Of a stretch of DNA of 34,061 nt, positions 7,503 to 14,400 are shown one piece after another. The stretch comes from JAAYZM01 sp964510785. Lineage in GTDB: Bacteria > Actinomycetota > Actinomycetes > Actinomycetales > Cellulomonadaceae. The translations under genes were made by a program, and so were the position numbers. Every line of letters begins with the position of its first letter. Position 1 is the first letter of the stretch. The notes under the pieces were generated by a model that was given only the letters and a program-made list of their open reading frames with translations, was not told the DNA's origin and did not search any database. The stretch lies in contig CAZECM010000030.1 of the NCBI GenBank assembly GCA_964510785.1, positions 1-34,061 of the forward strand. The letters are read 5' to 3'.

Positions 7503-8515
7503 GCGACCAGGCCGCGTTGCGCACGGCCGTCCTCGGTTCCGGCGCGTGGGGCACCACGTTCGCGGCGGTGCTGGCCGACGCCGGCAGCGAGGTCGTGCTG
7601 TGGGGCCGCAGCGAGCAGGTGTGTGCCCAGATCGAGCGCGAGCACCGCAACTCCGCCTACCTGCCCGGCGTCAACCTCCCGGAGCAGGTCCGGGCGACCA
7701 CGGACGCCGCCGTGGCTCTCCGTGGCGCGGACCTCGTGTTCGTCGCCGTGCCGTCCCAGCGCGCGCGAGCGACCCTCTCCCCGTTCGCGGAGCTGCTCGA
7801 GCCGCACGCCGTCGTCGTCTCCCTCATGAAGGGTGTCGAGCTCGAGACGGACCGCCGGATGAGCCAGGTGCTCGCCGAGGCGCTGAACCTGCCCGACGAG
7901 CGGATCGCCGTCGTCTCCGGGCCGAACCTCGCGCGCGAGATCGCCGTGCACCAGCCCACCGCCACCGTGGTCGCCTCGACGTCGACCACCACCGCGGAGC
8001 TCGTCGCGCGCGCGTGCGCCAACTCCTACTTCCGGCCCTACACGAACTCCGACGTCACGGGCGTCGAGCTGTGCGGCGCGGTCAAGAACGTCATCGCGCT
8101 CGCGGTCGGCATCTCGCAGGGGCGGGGCCTCGGCTACAACACGATGGCCACGGTCATCACGCGCGGCCTCGCCGAGATCACCCGCCTGGGGCTCGCGCTC
8201 GGGGCCGACGCCGGCACCTTCCCGGGACTGGCCGGCATGGGGGACCTCATGGCCACGTGCGCCTCGCCGCTCTCGCGCAACCACACGCTCGGCGTGCACA
8301 TCGGCCGCGGCCTCACGCTCGACGAGGCGATCGCGGCGACGGGCGGCACGGCGGAGGGCGTCAAGTCCGCCGAGTCAGTGCGCGAGCTCGCCGCGTCGGC
8401 CGGGGTCGAGATGCCCATCACGGATGCCGTCTACGAGGTGCTCGGCGGGTTCATCGACGTCGAGGACCTTGCCCCGCGCCTGCTCGCCCGCCCCCGCAAG
8501 GACGAGCGCCGCTAA
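7499..8515 (+). CDS. gpsA: NAD(P)H-dependent glycerol-3-phosphate dehydrogenase
   Basis: 338-residue cytoplasmic enzyme reducing dihydroxyacetone phosphate to sn-glycerol 3-phosphate for phospholipid synthesis. The N-terminal Rossmann motif GSGAWG sits at residues 13-18. Further family blocks are VVSLMKGVE, VVSGPNLAREIA, and ELCGAVKNVIALAVGI, which contains the catalytic Lys. GLAGMGDLMATCASPLSRNHTLG, joined across its two halves, is the usual C-terminal signature. Length is typical. The ATG at 7499 overlaps the acyltransferase stop, giving translational coupling. A repeat-rich intergenic region follows. Confidence 0.96.
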   Translation: MSDQAALRTAVLGSGAWGTTFAAVLADAGSEVVLWGRSEQVCAQIEREHRNSAYLPGVNLPEQVRATTDAAVALRGADLVFVAVPSQRARATLSPFAELLEPHAVVVSLMKGVELETDRRMSQVLAEALNLPDERIAVVSGPNLAREIAVHQPTATVVASTSTTTAELVARACANSYFRPYTNSDVTGVELCGAVKNVIALAVGISQGRGLGYNTMATVITRGLAEITRLGLALGADAGTFPGLAGMGDLMATCASPLSRNHTLGVHIGRGLTLDEAIAATGGTAEGVKSAESVRELAASAGVEMPITDAVYEVLGGFIDVEDLAPRLLARPRKDERR

Positions 8516-8552
8516 CCACAGCCGGCCCACCCCGCTCGCCCATCCACCCAAC

Positions 8553-8625
8553 CCGCCCGCTCCGCCACCGCCCGCTCGCCCCGCCCGCTCCGCCACCGCC
8601 CGCTCGCCCCGCCCGCTCCGCCACC
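8553..8625. repeat. 28-bp tandem repeat, about 2.6 copies
   Basis: Two exact 28-bp units (8553-8580 and 8581-8608) are followed by a partial third (8609-8625). The unit is C-rich and built of CCGCCCGCTCCGCC plus ACCGCCCGCTCGCC. It lies in the 223-bp gap between gpsA and the lysE-type gene, which has no credible ORF. Copy number may vary between strains. Confidence 0.85.
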
Positions 8626-8629
8626 CACG

Positions 8630-8696
8630 CTTGCGGGACGTGGTGGGCGCGCAGCGTCCCGCAGAGTGCGATTTTCGACCGTAGCGTCCCGCAAAG
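8630..8696. repeat. Triplicated GCGTCCCGCA motif with one inverted copy
   Basis: AGCGTCCCGCA occurs at 8653-8663 and again at 8683-8693, exactly 30 bp apart. TTGCGGGACG at 8631-8640 is the exact inverse of CGTCCCGCAA at 8685-8694. Between the direct copies lies GTGCGATTTTCGACC, the only AT-containing island in a strongly GC-rich gap. This may be a repeated extragenic element or a multi-site operator; nothing here codes for protein. A G-rich tract follows to 8740. Confidence 0.7.
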
Positions 8697-8738
8697 CTGG
8701 GGGGAGGGTGGGGGTGCGGGCGGGCGGGGGTGGGGTGG

Positions 8739-9479
8739 TTAGTGGCCGACGGCGACCACTACGGCCATCGCCACGAGGATCGCCCCGCTGACACCGCCGA
8801 TGCCACGGCGCACCCGCGGGCGGGCGAGCCAGGGCCCGAGCCGGGCGATCGCGACGAGCATCACCGCGTACCACGCGAGAGCGATCACCCAGAAGACGGC
8901 GGCGAGCACCACGTTGCCGAGCACGCGACTCATCCCCGGCAGCACGAACTGGGGGAAGAACGCGACGAGGAACGCCCCGAGCTTCGCGTTGAGCAGGTTC
9001 GTCACGAGCCCCTGGCGCGACCACACCCACCACGAGACCTGCTCCGGGGAGGGGCTCTCGGCGGCGACGCCCGAGGCTTCCCCCGGGAGGGCGAGCCGCC
9101 CGCTCCCGCCGTCGTCGGCTCTACCCCCGCCGTCGTCGGCCCCGAGCTCCCCGCCGCCCCGCTCCTCGAAGCTCGGCACCCGCACGTCGCGCGTGCGCCA
9201 CCAGTCGACGAGCGAGCGCGCCCCGAGGTACGCGAGGTACGCCGCGCCGAGATAGCGCAGCGAGTCGTAGACGGCCTCGCTCGAGCGGACGAGGGCGGCG
9301 AGCCCGGCGACGACGGCGACCATCCACGCGAGACCGCCCACGAGGATGCCCACCGTGGTCCACACCGCAGCCCGGCGCCCGCCCGCGGCCGCGTTGCGCA
9401 GCACGAGCAGCGTGTCCGGGCCGGGGGAGATGACGATGACGAGGGTCGCGCCGACGAACGCGAGCAGGACCTGTGTCAC
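8739..9479 (-). CDS. LysE-family translocator (amino-acid exporter)
   Basis: 246-residue inner-membrane exporter of the LysE/RhtB superfamily. The N-terminal ISPGPDTLLVLRNAAAGG is the family signature. About six hydrophobic segments follow, and QGLVTNLLNAKLGAFLVAFFP opens the second half. Residues about 105-145 form a Gly/Asp-rich cytoplasmic loop longer than usual, which explains why the protein is longer than a typical ~205-residue member. The GTG at 9479 overlaps the stop of the upstream PLP enzyme by 4 bp, so the two are coupled. The substrate is probably an amino acid or sulfur amino acid; that is inferred from the neighbour only. Confidence 0.88.
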   Translation of the reverse strand: MTQVLLAFVGATLVIVISPGPDTLLVLRNAAAGGRRAAVWTTVGILVGGLAWMVAVVAGLAALVRSSEAVYDSLRYLGAAYLAYLGARSLVDWWRTRDVRVPSFEERGGGELGADDGGGRADDGGSGRLALPGEASGVAAESPSPEQVSWWVWSRQGLVTNLLNAKLGAFLVAFFPQFVLPGMSRVLGNVVLAAVFWVIALAWYAVMLVAIARLGPWLARPRVRRGIGGVSGAILVAMAVVVAVGH

Positions 9480-10618
9480 GAGCGGGCGGCGCGCAACGCC
9501 TGATAGAGGTCCTCCCACAGGTCCTCGACGTGCTCGATGCCCACGCTCAGGCGGATGAGGTCCTCGGGCACGGTGAGCGACTCCGTGGTGAACCGGCGTC
9601 GGCGCTCGAGGGTCGACTCGACCCCACCGAGGCTCGTGGCCGGCACCCACAGCCGTACCGCCCGGGTCACGGCGTCGGCCGCCGCGACACCGCCGCGCGG
9701 GCGGATACCCAGGAGCGAACCGAAGCCCGTCATCTGCGCTGCGGCCCGCTCGTGGCCAGGATCGCCCGGGAGCCCCGGGAACCGGACCTCGACGACGTCG
9801 GGGTGGGCGGCGAGGCGGGTCGCGAGCTCGACGGCGTTCGCCTGGGACCGCTCGACGCGCAGGGCGAGCGTGCGCAGCCCGCGCAGCGCGAGCCACGCCT
9901 CGAGGGGACCGGCGATGTTGCCGTGCAGCGTGCGGTAGGCGTGCATGCGCTCGCGCAGCTCGGCCGTGCGGCACGCGAGGGCGCCGAGGACGACGTCGCT
10001 GTGGCCGGCGAGCGCCTTGGTGACCGAGTGCACCACCACGTCCGCACCGAGCTCGAGGGGGCGCTGCACGAGCGGCGTGGCGAACGTGTTGTCGACCCCT
10101 ACGAGGGCCCCGACCGCGTGGGCAGCGGCGACGAGCGCGCCGAGGTCCGCGACCTCGAGCATCGGGTTGGTGGGCGACTCGATCCACAGCAGGTCCGCTC
10201 CGGGCGCGAGCGCCGCCTCGACGGCCGGGGTGTCGTCGATGTCGACGAGCGCGACGTCGACGCCGTACCGCTCGCCCAGGTCGTGCGCGAAGGCGAGGGC
10301 CACCTGGTAGGCGTGCCGGGCGATCACGAGCCGCCCGCCCGCGGGCACGACGCTCATCGCCGCGGCGATCGCCGCCATGCCGGAGGAGAACAGCAGCGCC
10401 GCGCCGTCGGCCCGTTCGAGCGCACCGAGCGCCTCCTCGAAGGGGTGCCACGTCTCGTTGTCGATCCGGGCGTAGAGCGGCTCCCCGGGGACCGGCACCC
10501 CCGTGGAGACGTAGGTCGACGTGAACGTCACGGGTGGGTTGACCGGGTTCCCCTGGGTCCGGTCGGGCCGCCCGGCCGCGACGACGAACGAGGCGGGGTC
10601 CAGGTTCTCGGCGTGCAC
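9476..10618 (-). CDS. Trans-sulfuration PLP enzyme (Cys/Met metabolism family)
   Basis: 380-residue fold-type I PLP enzyme of the cystathionine gamma-synthase / gamma-lyase / methionine gamma-lyase family. The Schiff-base Lys is Lys201 in VHSVTKALAGHSDV; Asp176 in GVDNTFATPL binds the pyridine nitrogen. YAR (49-51), which reaches across to the partner subunit, and SSGMAA (78-83) are present. The segment after YAR reads IDNETWHPFEEAL rather than the common NPT-R form, so the substrate may differ from classic MetB. It starts with GTG at 10618, with TAGTCT 6 nt upstream, and is translationally coupled to a LysE-type exporter. A role in methionine or cysteine synthesis or breakdown is likely, direction unknown. 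Confidence 0.88.
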   Translation of the reverse strand: MHAENLDPASFVVAAGRPDRTQGNPVNPPVTFTSTYVSTGVPVPGEPLYARIDNETWHPFEEALGALERADGAALLFSSGMAAIAAAMSVVPAGGRLVIARHAYQVALAFAHDLGERYGVDVALVDIDDTPAVEAALAPGADLLWIESPTNPMLEVADLGALVAAAHAVGALVGVDNTFATPLVQRPLELGADVVVHSVTKALAGHSDVVLGALACRTAELRERMHAYRTLHGNIAGPLEAWLALRGLRTLALRVERSQANAVELATRLAAHPDVVEVRFPGLPGDPGHERAAAQMTGFGSLLGIRPRGGVAAADAVTRAVRLWVPATSLGGVESTLERRRRFTTESLTVPEDLIRLSVGIEHVEDLWEDLYQALRAARS

Positions 10619-10624
10619 GTGCGA

Positions 10625-10630
10625 AGACTA
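10625..10630 (-). promoter_or_regulatory. -10 element of the PLP enzyme/lysE operon (putative leaderless)
   Basis: TAGTCT on the minus strand ends 6 nt before the GTG at 10618. It shares a 62-bp divergent region with the ddl promoter. Confidence 0.5.
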
Positions 10631-10666
10631 CTGCCCGGCGCGCCCGTCGCGGCGGCCCGTCCCAGG

Positions 10667-10672
10667 TAGGGT
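10667..10672 (+). promoter_or_regulatory. -10 element of ddl (putative leaderless)
   Basis: TAGGGT ends 8 nt before the ATG at 10681. No Shine-Dalgarno is visible between it and the start. Confidence 0.5.
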
Positions 10673-10680
10673 TTCGGGCG

Positions 10681-11883
10681 ATGAACGCGCAACCGCACCG
10701 GCCCCGCGTCCTCGTCCTCTTCGGGGGCGTCTCGGGCGAACACTCCATCTCCTGCGTCACCGCCGGGGGCGTGCTGCGCGCACTCGACCGCGACAGGTAC
10801 GACGTGCTCGCCGTCGGCATCACGCGCACCGGACGCTGGGTCGAGGTGTCCGACGACCCCGACCGCTGGGCGATCGTCGACGGCGTGCTGCCCGAGGTCG
10901 AGGACATCGCCGGCCGCGTCATCCTCCCGCAGGCCGGCGACCCCGCGATCGCGCATGTCATCCCGGAGGTGCCCGCCGACGACGCGTCCGACGGCGACGT
11001 GCCCGACGGCGACGTACCCGACGACGGTGCGCTCGCGGCCCGGTCCCTCGACGGGGAGCTGCGCGAGCTGGGACGCATCGACGTGGTCCTCCCGCTCCTG
11101 CACGGCCCCTACGGCGAGGACGGCACCCTGCAGGGCATGCTCGAGCTCGCCGGGGTGCGCTACGTGGGCGCGGGCGTGCTCGCGAGCGCCGTGAGCATGG
11201 ACAAGCAGTACATGAAGCTCGTGCTCTCCGGGCAGGGCATCCCCGTGGGCCCGTACACCGTGATCCCGCCGGGGGAGTGGGAGCGGCACCGCGCCACGTG
11301 GGTCGAGACGGTCGCGAAGCTCGGCCTGCCCGTGTTCGTCAAGCCCGCGCGCGCCGGATCGAGCCTCGGCATCACGCGGGTCACGTCCCTCGACGAGCTG
11401 GGCGACGCGATCGCCGCGGCGCGCGAGCACGACCCGAAGGTGCTCGTCGAGGCCGCGATCAGCGGCCGCGAGATCGAGTGCGCGGTGCTCGGCGGGCGCC
11501 GCGGCGAGCTGCCCCGCGTCTCGCTCCCCGGCGAGATCCGGGTGCACGGCGGCGGCCACACGTTCTACGACTTCGAGGCGAAGTACCTCGACGAGAGCAA
11601 CGTCGACCTCATCTGCCCCGCCGACCTGCCCGAGGTCGTCATCGACCGTGTCCAGGACCTCGCCCGGCGCACGTTCGAGGCCGTCGGGTGCGAGGGTCTG
11701 GCGCGCGTCGACGTCTTCGTCACCGACGAGGGCGACGTGATCGTCAACGAGATCAACACGATGCCGGGCTTCACGCCCGTCTCGATGTATCCGCGCATGT
11801 GGGAGCGCTCGGGCCTCGACTACCCGCACCTCGTCCACGAGCTCGTCCAGCTCGCCCTGGAACGCCCCACCGGCCTCCGCTGA
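10681..11883 (+). CDS. ddl: D-alanine--D-alanine ligase
   Basis: 400-residue ATP-grasp ligase that joins two D-Ala molecules for the peptidoglycan stem peptide in the cytoplasm. Family motifs: FGGVSGEHSIS near the N terminus, LHGPYGEDGTLQGMLEL, the P-loop-like VKPARAGSSLGI, YDFEAKY, and the metal-binding EINTMPGFT. It is longer than E. coli DdlB because, like actinobacterial DdlA forms, it carries an insert in the N-terminal domain. Part of that insert is an acidic repeat (DGDVP twice) encoded by two near-identical 15-bp units at 10990-11019. The order ddl, DUF3515 gene, thiL is common in Actinobacteria. Confidence 0.96.
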   Translation: MNAQPHRPRVLVLFGGVSGEHSISCVTAGGVLRALDRDRYDVLAVGITRTGRWVEVSDDPDRWAIVDGVLPEVEDIAGRVILPQAGDPAIAHVIPEVPADDASDGDVPDGDVPDDGALAARSLDGELRELGRIDVVLPLLHGPYGEDGTLQGMLELAGVRYVGAGVLASAVSMDKQYMKLVLSGQGIPVGPYTVIPPGEWERHRATWVETVAKLGLPVFVKPARAGSSLGITRVTSLDELGDAIAAAREHDPKVLVEAAISGREIECAVLGGRRGELPRVSLPGEIRVHGGGHTFYDFEAKYLDESNVDLICPADLPEVVIDRVQDLARRTFEAVGCEGLARVDVFVTDEGDVIVNEINTMPGFTPVSMYPRMWERSGLDYPHLVHELVQLALERPTGLR

Positions 11884-11900
11884 CCCCCATCCTGCACCGG

Positions 11901-12389
11901 TCAGAAGTCGGTGAGGCCGAGGCACGCGCGGGTCGCGGGGACGAGCGAGACGGCGGGGCCGAGGTCGAGCAGGAACGACGTCGAGCGCTCGGCGGCCACG
12001 GCGGCGGGGACGAACACCTCGACGGCCGGGTGGCGGCCGTAGGTCGTGAACGTCCAGCCCGCCTCGTCCTCGACCGAGACCCAGTCGACGGCGTGACCCT
12101 GCAGGTCGTCCGCCGTCGTGCAGGTCTCCGTGGTCGGCGCCGGGACCGGCACGCCGCAACGTAGCGTGACGGCCTCCCGGGGATCGCCCCACGCGCGCGT
12201 GGCCTGCGAGGACGTCGTGTGCCGGGGCTGGCCGTCGAGCTCGTCTGGCAGTGCGAGGACGATGCGCGCGCAGTCGGGGTGGTGGGCCTCGGGGGCGACC
12301 GGGACGGACACGACGGGGCTCGCACAACCGGAGAGGGCGAGGACGGCGGCCGCGAGGGCGGCGAGCGCGAACGGGCGGGACGTGACCAC
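11901..12389 (-). CDS. DUF3515 family lipoprotein
   Basis: 162-residue predicted lipoprotein of unknown function. The signal peptide ends in the lipobox LSGC with the lipidated Cys at position 22, so the protein should sit on the outer face of the membrane. The mature part keeps paired Cys residues (HPDCARI, LRCGVPVP, TCTTADD, RACLGL) that could form disulfides. DUF3515 proteins typically lie between ddl and thiL in actinobacteria, as here, but inverted relative to both. It starts with GTG at 12389, 6 nt after TACCGT. The stop faces the ddl stop 17 bp away. Confidence 0.85.
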   Translation of the reverse strand: MVTSRPFALAALAAAVLALSGCASPVVSVPVAPEAHHPDCARIVLALPDELDGQPRHTTSSQATRAWGDPREAVTLRCGVPVPAPTTETCTTADDLQGHAVDWVSVEDEAGWTFTTYGRHPAVEVFVPAAVAAERSTSFLLDLGPAVSLVPATRACLGLTDF

Positions 12390-12395
12390 CCCAGC

Positions 12396-12401
12396 ACGGT
12401 A
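12396..12401 (-). promoter_or_regulatory. -10 element of the DUF3515 gene (putative leaderless)
   Basis: TACCGT on the minus strand ends 6 nt before the GTG at 12389. It is back to back with the thiL -10 element, 8 bp away. Confidence 0.55.
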
Positions 12402-12409
12402 TCCCGGAC

Positions 12410-12415
12410 TAGTCT
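12410..12415 (+). promoter_or_regulatory. -10 element of thiL (putative leaderless)
   Basis: TAGTCT ends 6 nt before the GTG at 12422. Only 32 bp separate the thiL and DUF3515 start codons, so each -35 region must lie inside or at the edge of the opposite gene. Confidence 0.55.
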
Positions 12416-12421
12416 CGCGGG

Positions 12422-13390
12422 GTGATCGAGACCGAGCGCGTGGCCGACGTCGGTGAGGAGTCCCTGCTGTCCCGGGTGTTCCCCCTCCTCCCGAGGGGCA
12501 CGGCCACGCTGCTCGGCCCGGGCGACGACGCGGCGGTGCTCGCCGCGCCGGACGGGCGCGTGGTCGTGTCGACCGACGTCCTCGTGGAGGGGCGCCACTT
12601 CCGCCGGGGCTGGGGTACGGGAGCCGACCTCGGGTGGCGGGCCGCCGCCCAGAACCTCGCGGACATCGCGGCGATGGGTGCGAGGCCCACGGCGATCGTC
12701 GTCGGTCTCGTGCTGCCCGGCGACGTCGAGGTCGACTGGGTGCTCGACCTCGCCCGGGGCCTCGCGGCGGCGTGCGAACCGTACGGCGTGGGCGTCGTGG
12801 GCGGTGACCTGACCGGGGGCGACGCGGTGGTCGTGGCCGTGACGGTGCACGGTGACCTCGCGGGACGCGAACCCGTCCGGCGCGACGGCGCCCGCCCGGG
12901 GGACGTGCTCGCCCTCGCGGGGACGCTCGGACGCGCCGCGGCGGGGCTCGCTCTGCTCACGGCCGGCATCGGCACCGCGGGACGTGAGCTCGTCGACGCC
13001 TACCTCCGCCCCACGCCGCCCGTCGAGCTCGGCCCGCTCGCGGCCGAGGCCGGTGCGTGCGCCATGATCGACGTCTCCGACGGGCTGCTGCGCGACGCCG
13101 GCCGGGTCGCCCGGGCCTCCGGGGTGCGCATCGACATCGACACCGAGGCGCTCGAGCGGCACGTCGCAGCGCTCGCCGCGGCTGCGCGCGCACTCGAGAC
13201 CGACCCGCTGACCTGGGTGCTCACGGGGGGCGAGGACCACGGGCTGCTCGCGACCTTCCCCGAGCGGGCGGTGCCGTCGGGGTTCGCCGTCGTCGGGCAC
13301 GTCCTTGAGGCGGCGGGGGATCCGCGGGTGCTCGTCGACGGCCGTGAGCACGCCGGGTCGCCCGGCTTCGACCACTTCGCGGGGGAGTAG
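12422..13390 (+). CDS. thiL: Thiamine-monophosphate kinase
   Basis: 322-residue enzyme of the PurM/AIRS-like ATPase family that phosphorylates thiamine monophosphate to thiamine diphosphate, the final step of cofactor synthesis in the cytoplasm. Recognisable blocks are LGPGDDAAVL (about 31-40, metal/ATP site), STDVLVEGRHF, NLADIAAMGARP, VVGGDLTGGDAVVV, MIDVSDGLLRDAGRVA and TGGEDHGLLATF. Length matches the family. The gene is divergent from the DUF3515 gene, and its stop lies 3 bp from the stop of the convergent acetyltransferase. Confidence 0.95.
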   Translation: MIETERVADVGEESLLSRVFPLLPRGTATLLGPGDDAAVLAAPDGRVVVSTDVLVEGRHFRRGWGTGADLGWRAAAQNLADIAAMGARPTAIVVGLVLPGDVEVDWVLDLARGLAAACEPYGVGVVGGDLTGGDAVVVAVTVHGDLAGREPVRRDGARPGDVLALAGTLGRAAAGLALLTAGIGTAGRELVDAYLRPTPPVELGPLAAEAGACAMIDVSDGLLRDAGRVARASGVRIDIDTEALERHVAALAAAARALETDPLTWVLTGGEDHGLLATFPERAVPSGFAVVGHVLEAAGDPRVLVDGREHAGSPGFDHFAGE

Positions 13391-13393
13391 GCC

Positions 13394-13930
13394 TCAGCCG
13401 CGGCGGTAGCGCACCTCGAGGAGCTGGGCGGGGCCGAAGGTCTCCATGCGCTCCGTCCCGTCGGGCGCGAAGCCGTGGCGGCGGTAGAAGTGGCGGGCGC
13501 GCTCGTTCTCCGAGAGCACCCACAACGTGATGGGGTCACCGGCCTCGGGCTCGGCGAGCATCGTGCGCATCAGCTCGCGCGCGACGCCGTGCCCCCACGC
13601 GGTGGGCAGGAGGTAGATCGTGTAGATCTCGGAGGTGCGGCGGTCGGCGTCCTCGTCCCGGCTCGGGCCGAACGAGCTGAAGCCGACGACATCGGTGCCC
13701 ACCTCGGCGAGCCACGTCCGCTCGCTCTCCTGGGGGCCCCGTTCGAGGTTGCCTCGCCACTGCTCCTCGCGGCGTGCGACGTCGAGGTTCGCCAGGATCT
13801 CGGCAGGGACGATCCCGGCGTACGCCTCTTGCCAGCTCGCGATGTGGACGCGCGCGATCGCGGGTGCGTCCTCGACGAGTGCTGGGCGGATGGTGAGGTC
13901 GCCCTCGTGTTCGGCCATGACAGCCACCAT
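13394..13930 (-). CDS. GNAT-family N-acetyltransferase
   Basis: 178-residue acetyltransferase; the acyl acceptor is unknown. The GNAT fold is visible: beta-1 LTIRPALVEDAPAIARVHI, then motif A IYTIYLLPTAWGHGVARELM, in which the canonical acetyl-CoA loop Q/RxxGxG/A appears as AWGHGVA, and motif B ITLWVLSENERARHFYRRHGF. The start is set at the ATG at 13930 because a CAAAGT hexamer lies 6 nt upstream, matching the local leaderless pattern. The ATG at 13918 (MAEHEGDL) with GGTGG before it is an equally possible start. The gene converges on thiL with a 3-bp gap. Confidence 0.85.
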   Translation of the reverse strand: MVAVMAEHEGDLTIRPALVEDAPAIARVHIASWQEAYAGIVPAEILANLDVARREEQWRGNLERGPQESERTWLAEVGTDVVGFSSFGPSRDEDADRRTSEIYTIYLLPTAWGHGVARELMRTMLAEPEAGDPITLWVLSENERARHFYRRHGFAPDGTERMETFGPAQLLEVRYRRG

Positions 13931-13998
13931 GCCAAAACTTTGCCCGGGGCGCAGCCGCTCGGGCGGATCAGTCGTCCGCGTGACGCGGAACGACGAGG

Positions 13999-14190
13999 TC
14001 AGACGGTGCGCTGGACCTTGCCGGCCTTGAGGCAGGAGGTGCACACGTAGACCCGCTTGGGCGTCCCGGACACCACGGCGCGCACGCGCTGGATGTTGGG
14101 GTTGAAGCGCCGCTTGGTGCGGATGTGGGAGTGCGAGATGGTGTGCCCGAAGCCGGGACCCTTGCCGCAGATCTCGCAGTTCGCAGCCAC
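13999..14190 (-). CDS. rpmB: 50S ribosomal protein L28
   Basis: 63-residue ribosomal protein of the large subunit. Two CxxC pairs, CEIC near the N terminus and CTSC toward the C terminus, mark the zinc-ribbon (C+) form of L28. The sequence GFGHTISHSHIRTKRRFNPN is the family core. The start is GTG at 14190, with AGGAGA 7 nt upstream. A longer reading to 14268 would include the structured leader and is rejected. It is divergent from the fakA-like gene, with a 210-bp regulatory region between them. In many genomes rpmB is next to fakA and recG, as here. Confidence 0.96.
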   Translation of the reverse strand: MAANCEICGKGPGFGHTISHSHIRTKRRFNPNIQRVRAVVSGTPKRVYVCTSCLKAGKVQRTV

Positions 14191-14297
14191 GTCAACTCTC
14201 CTGGTGCTTGGCACGCCGCGGAGCGGCGCTGTCATCGTCTGGGGTGTGTCGCGGGCCTTCATGTCCACGCGACGGCGCCCGGCGCGTGCCGGGCAAC
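14191..14297 (-). promoter_or_regulatory. rpmB 5' leader with two hairpins
   Basis: From the predicted transcription start near 14297 to the GTG at 14190 the leader is about 107 nt, long for this window, where many genes look leaderless. A 7-bp perfect stem GCCCGGC/GCCGGGC lies at 14277-14294 with a 4-nt loop. A 6-bp stem CGCCGC/GCGGCG lies at 14214-14228 with a 3-nt loop, just upstream of the Shine-Dalgarno. Such a leader could carry ribosomal-protein autoregulation, but no known family is recognised. Confidence 0.45.
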
Positions 14298-14303
14298 CTG
14301 GAC

Positions 14304-14333
14304 AGACTAGCGGATCTCAGGGCCCGGACCCAA
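14304..14333 (-). promoter_or_regulatory. rpmB promoter
   Basis: On the minus strand TTGGGT (14333-14328), an 18-nt spacer and TAGTCT (14309-14304) form a good housekeeping sigma-factor promoter. It is divergent from the fakA-like promoter, whose -35 begins 13 bp away. Confidence 0.6.
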
Positions 14334-14345
14334 ATGCGGGTCTGG

Positions 14346-14374
14346 TTGTCACCCCCGTGGGGCAGGCTAGGAAT
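14346..14374 (+). promoter_or_regulatory. fakA-recG promoter
   Basis: TTGTCA (14346-14351) is followed after 16-17 nt by TAGGAA/AGGAAT (14368-14374). Transcription would start near 14381, giving a short leader with the Shine-Dalgarno GGGAGG at 14390-14395. Confidence 0.5.
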
Positions 14375-14400
14375 CCTACGACGAACGGACGGGAGGGTGC

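Noticed and set aside
8553..8625. CRISPR-like array
   Set aside because: Units are contiguous tandem repeats with no spacers, and no cas genes are present.
10528..12327. About 600-codon open frame antisense to ddl
   Set aside because: No recognisable domain, low-complexity composition, and it covers the well-conserved ddl gene; an effect of high GC3.
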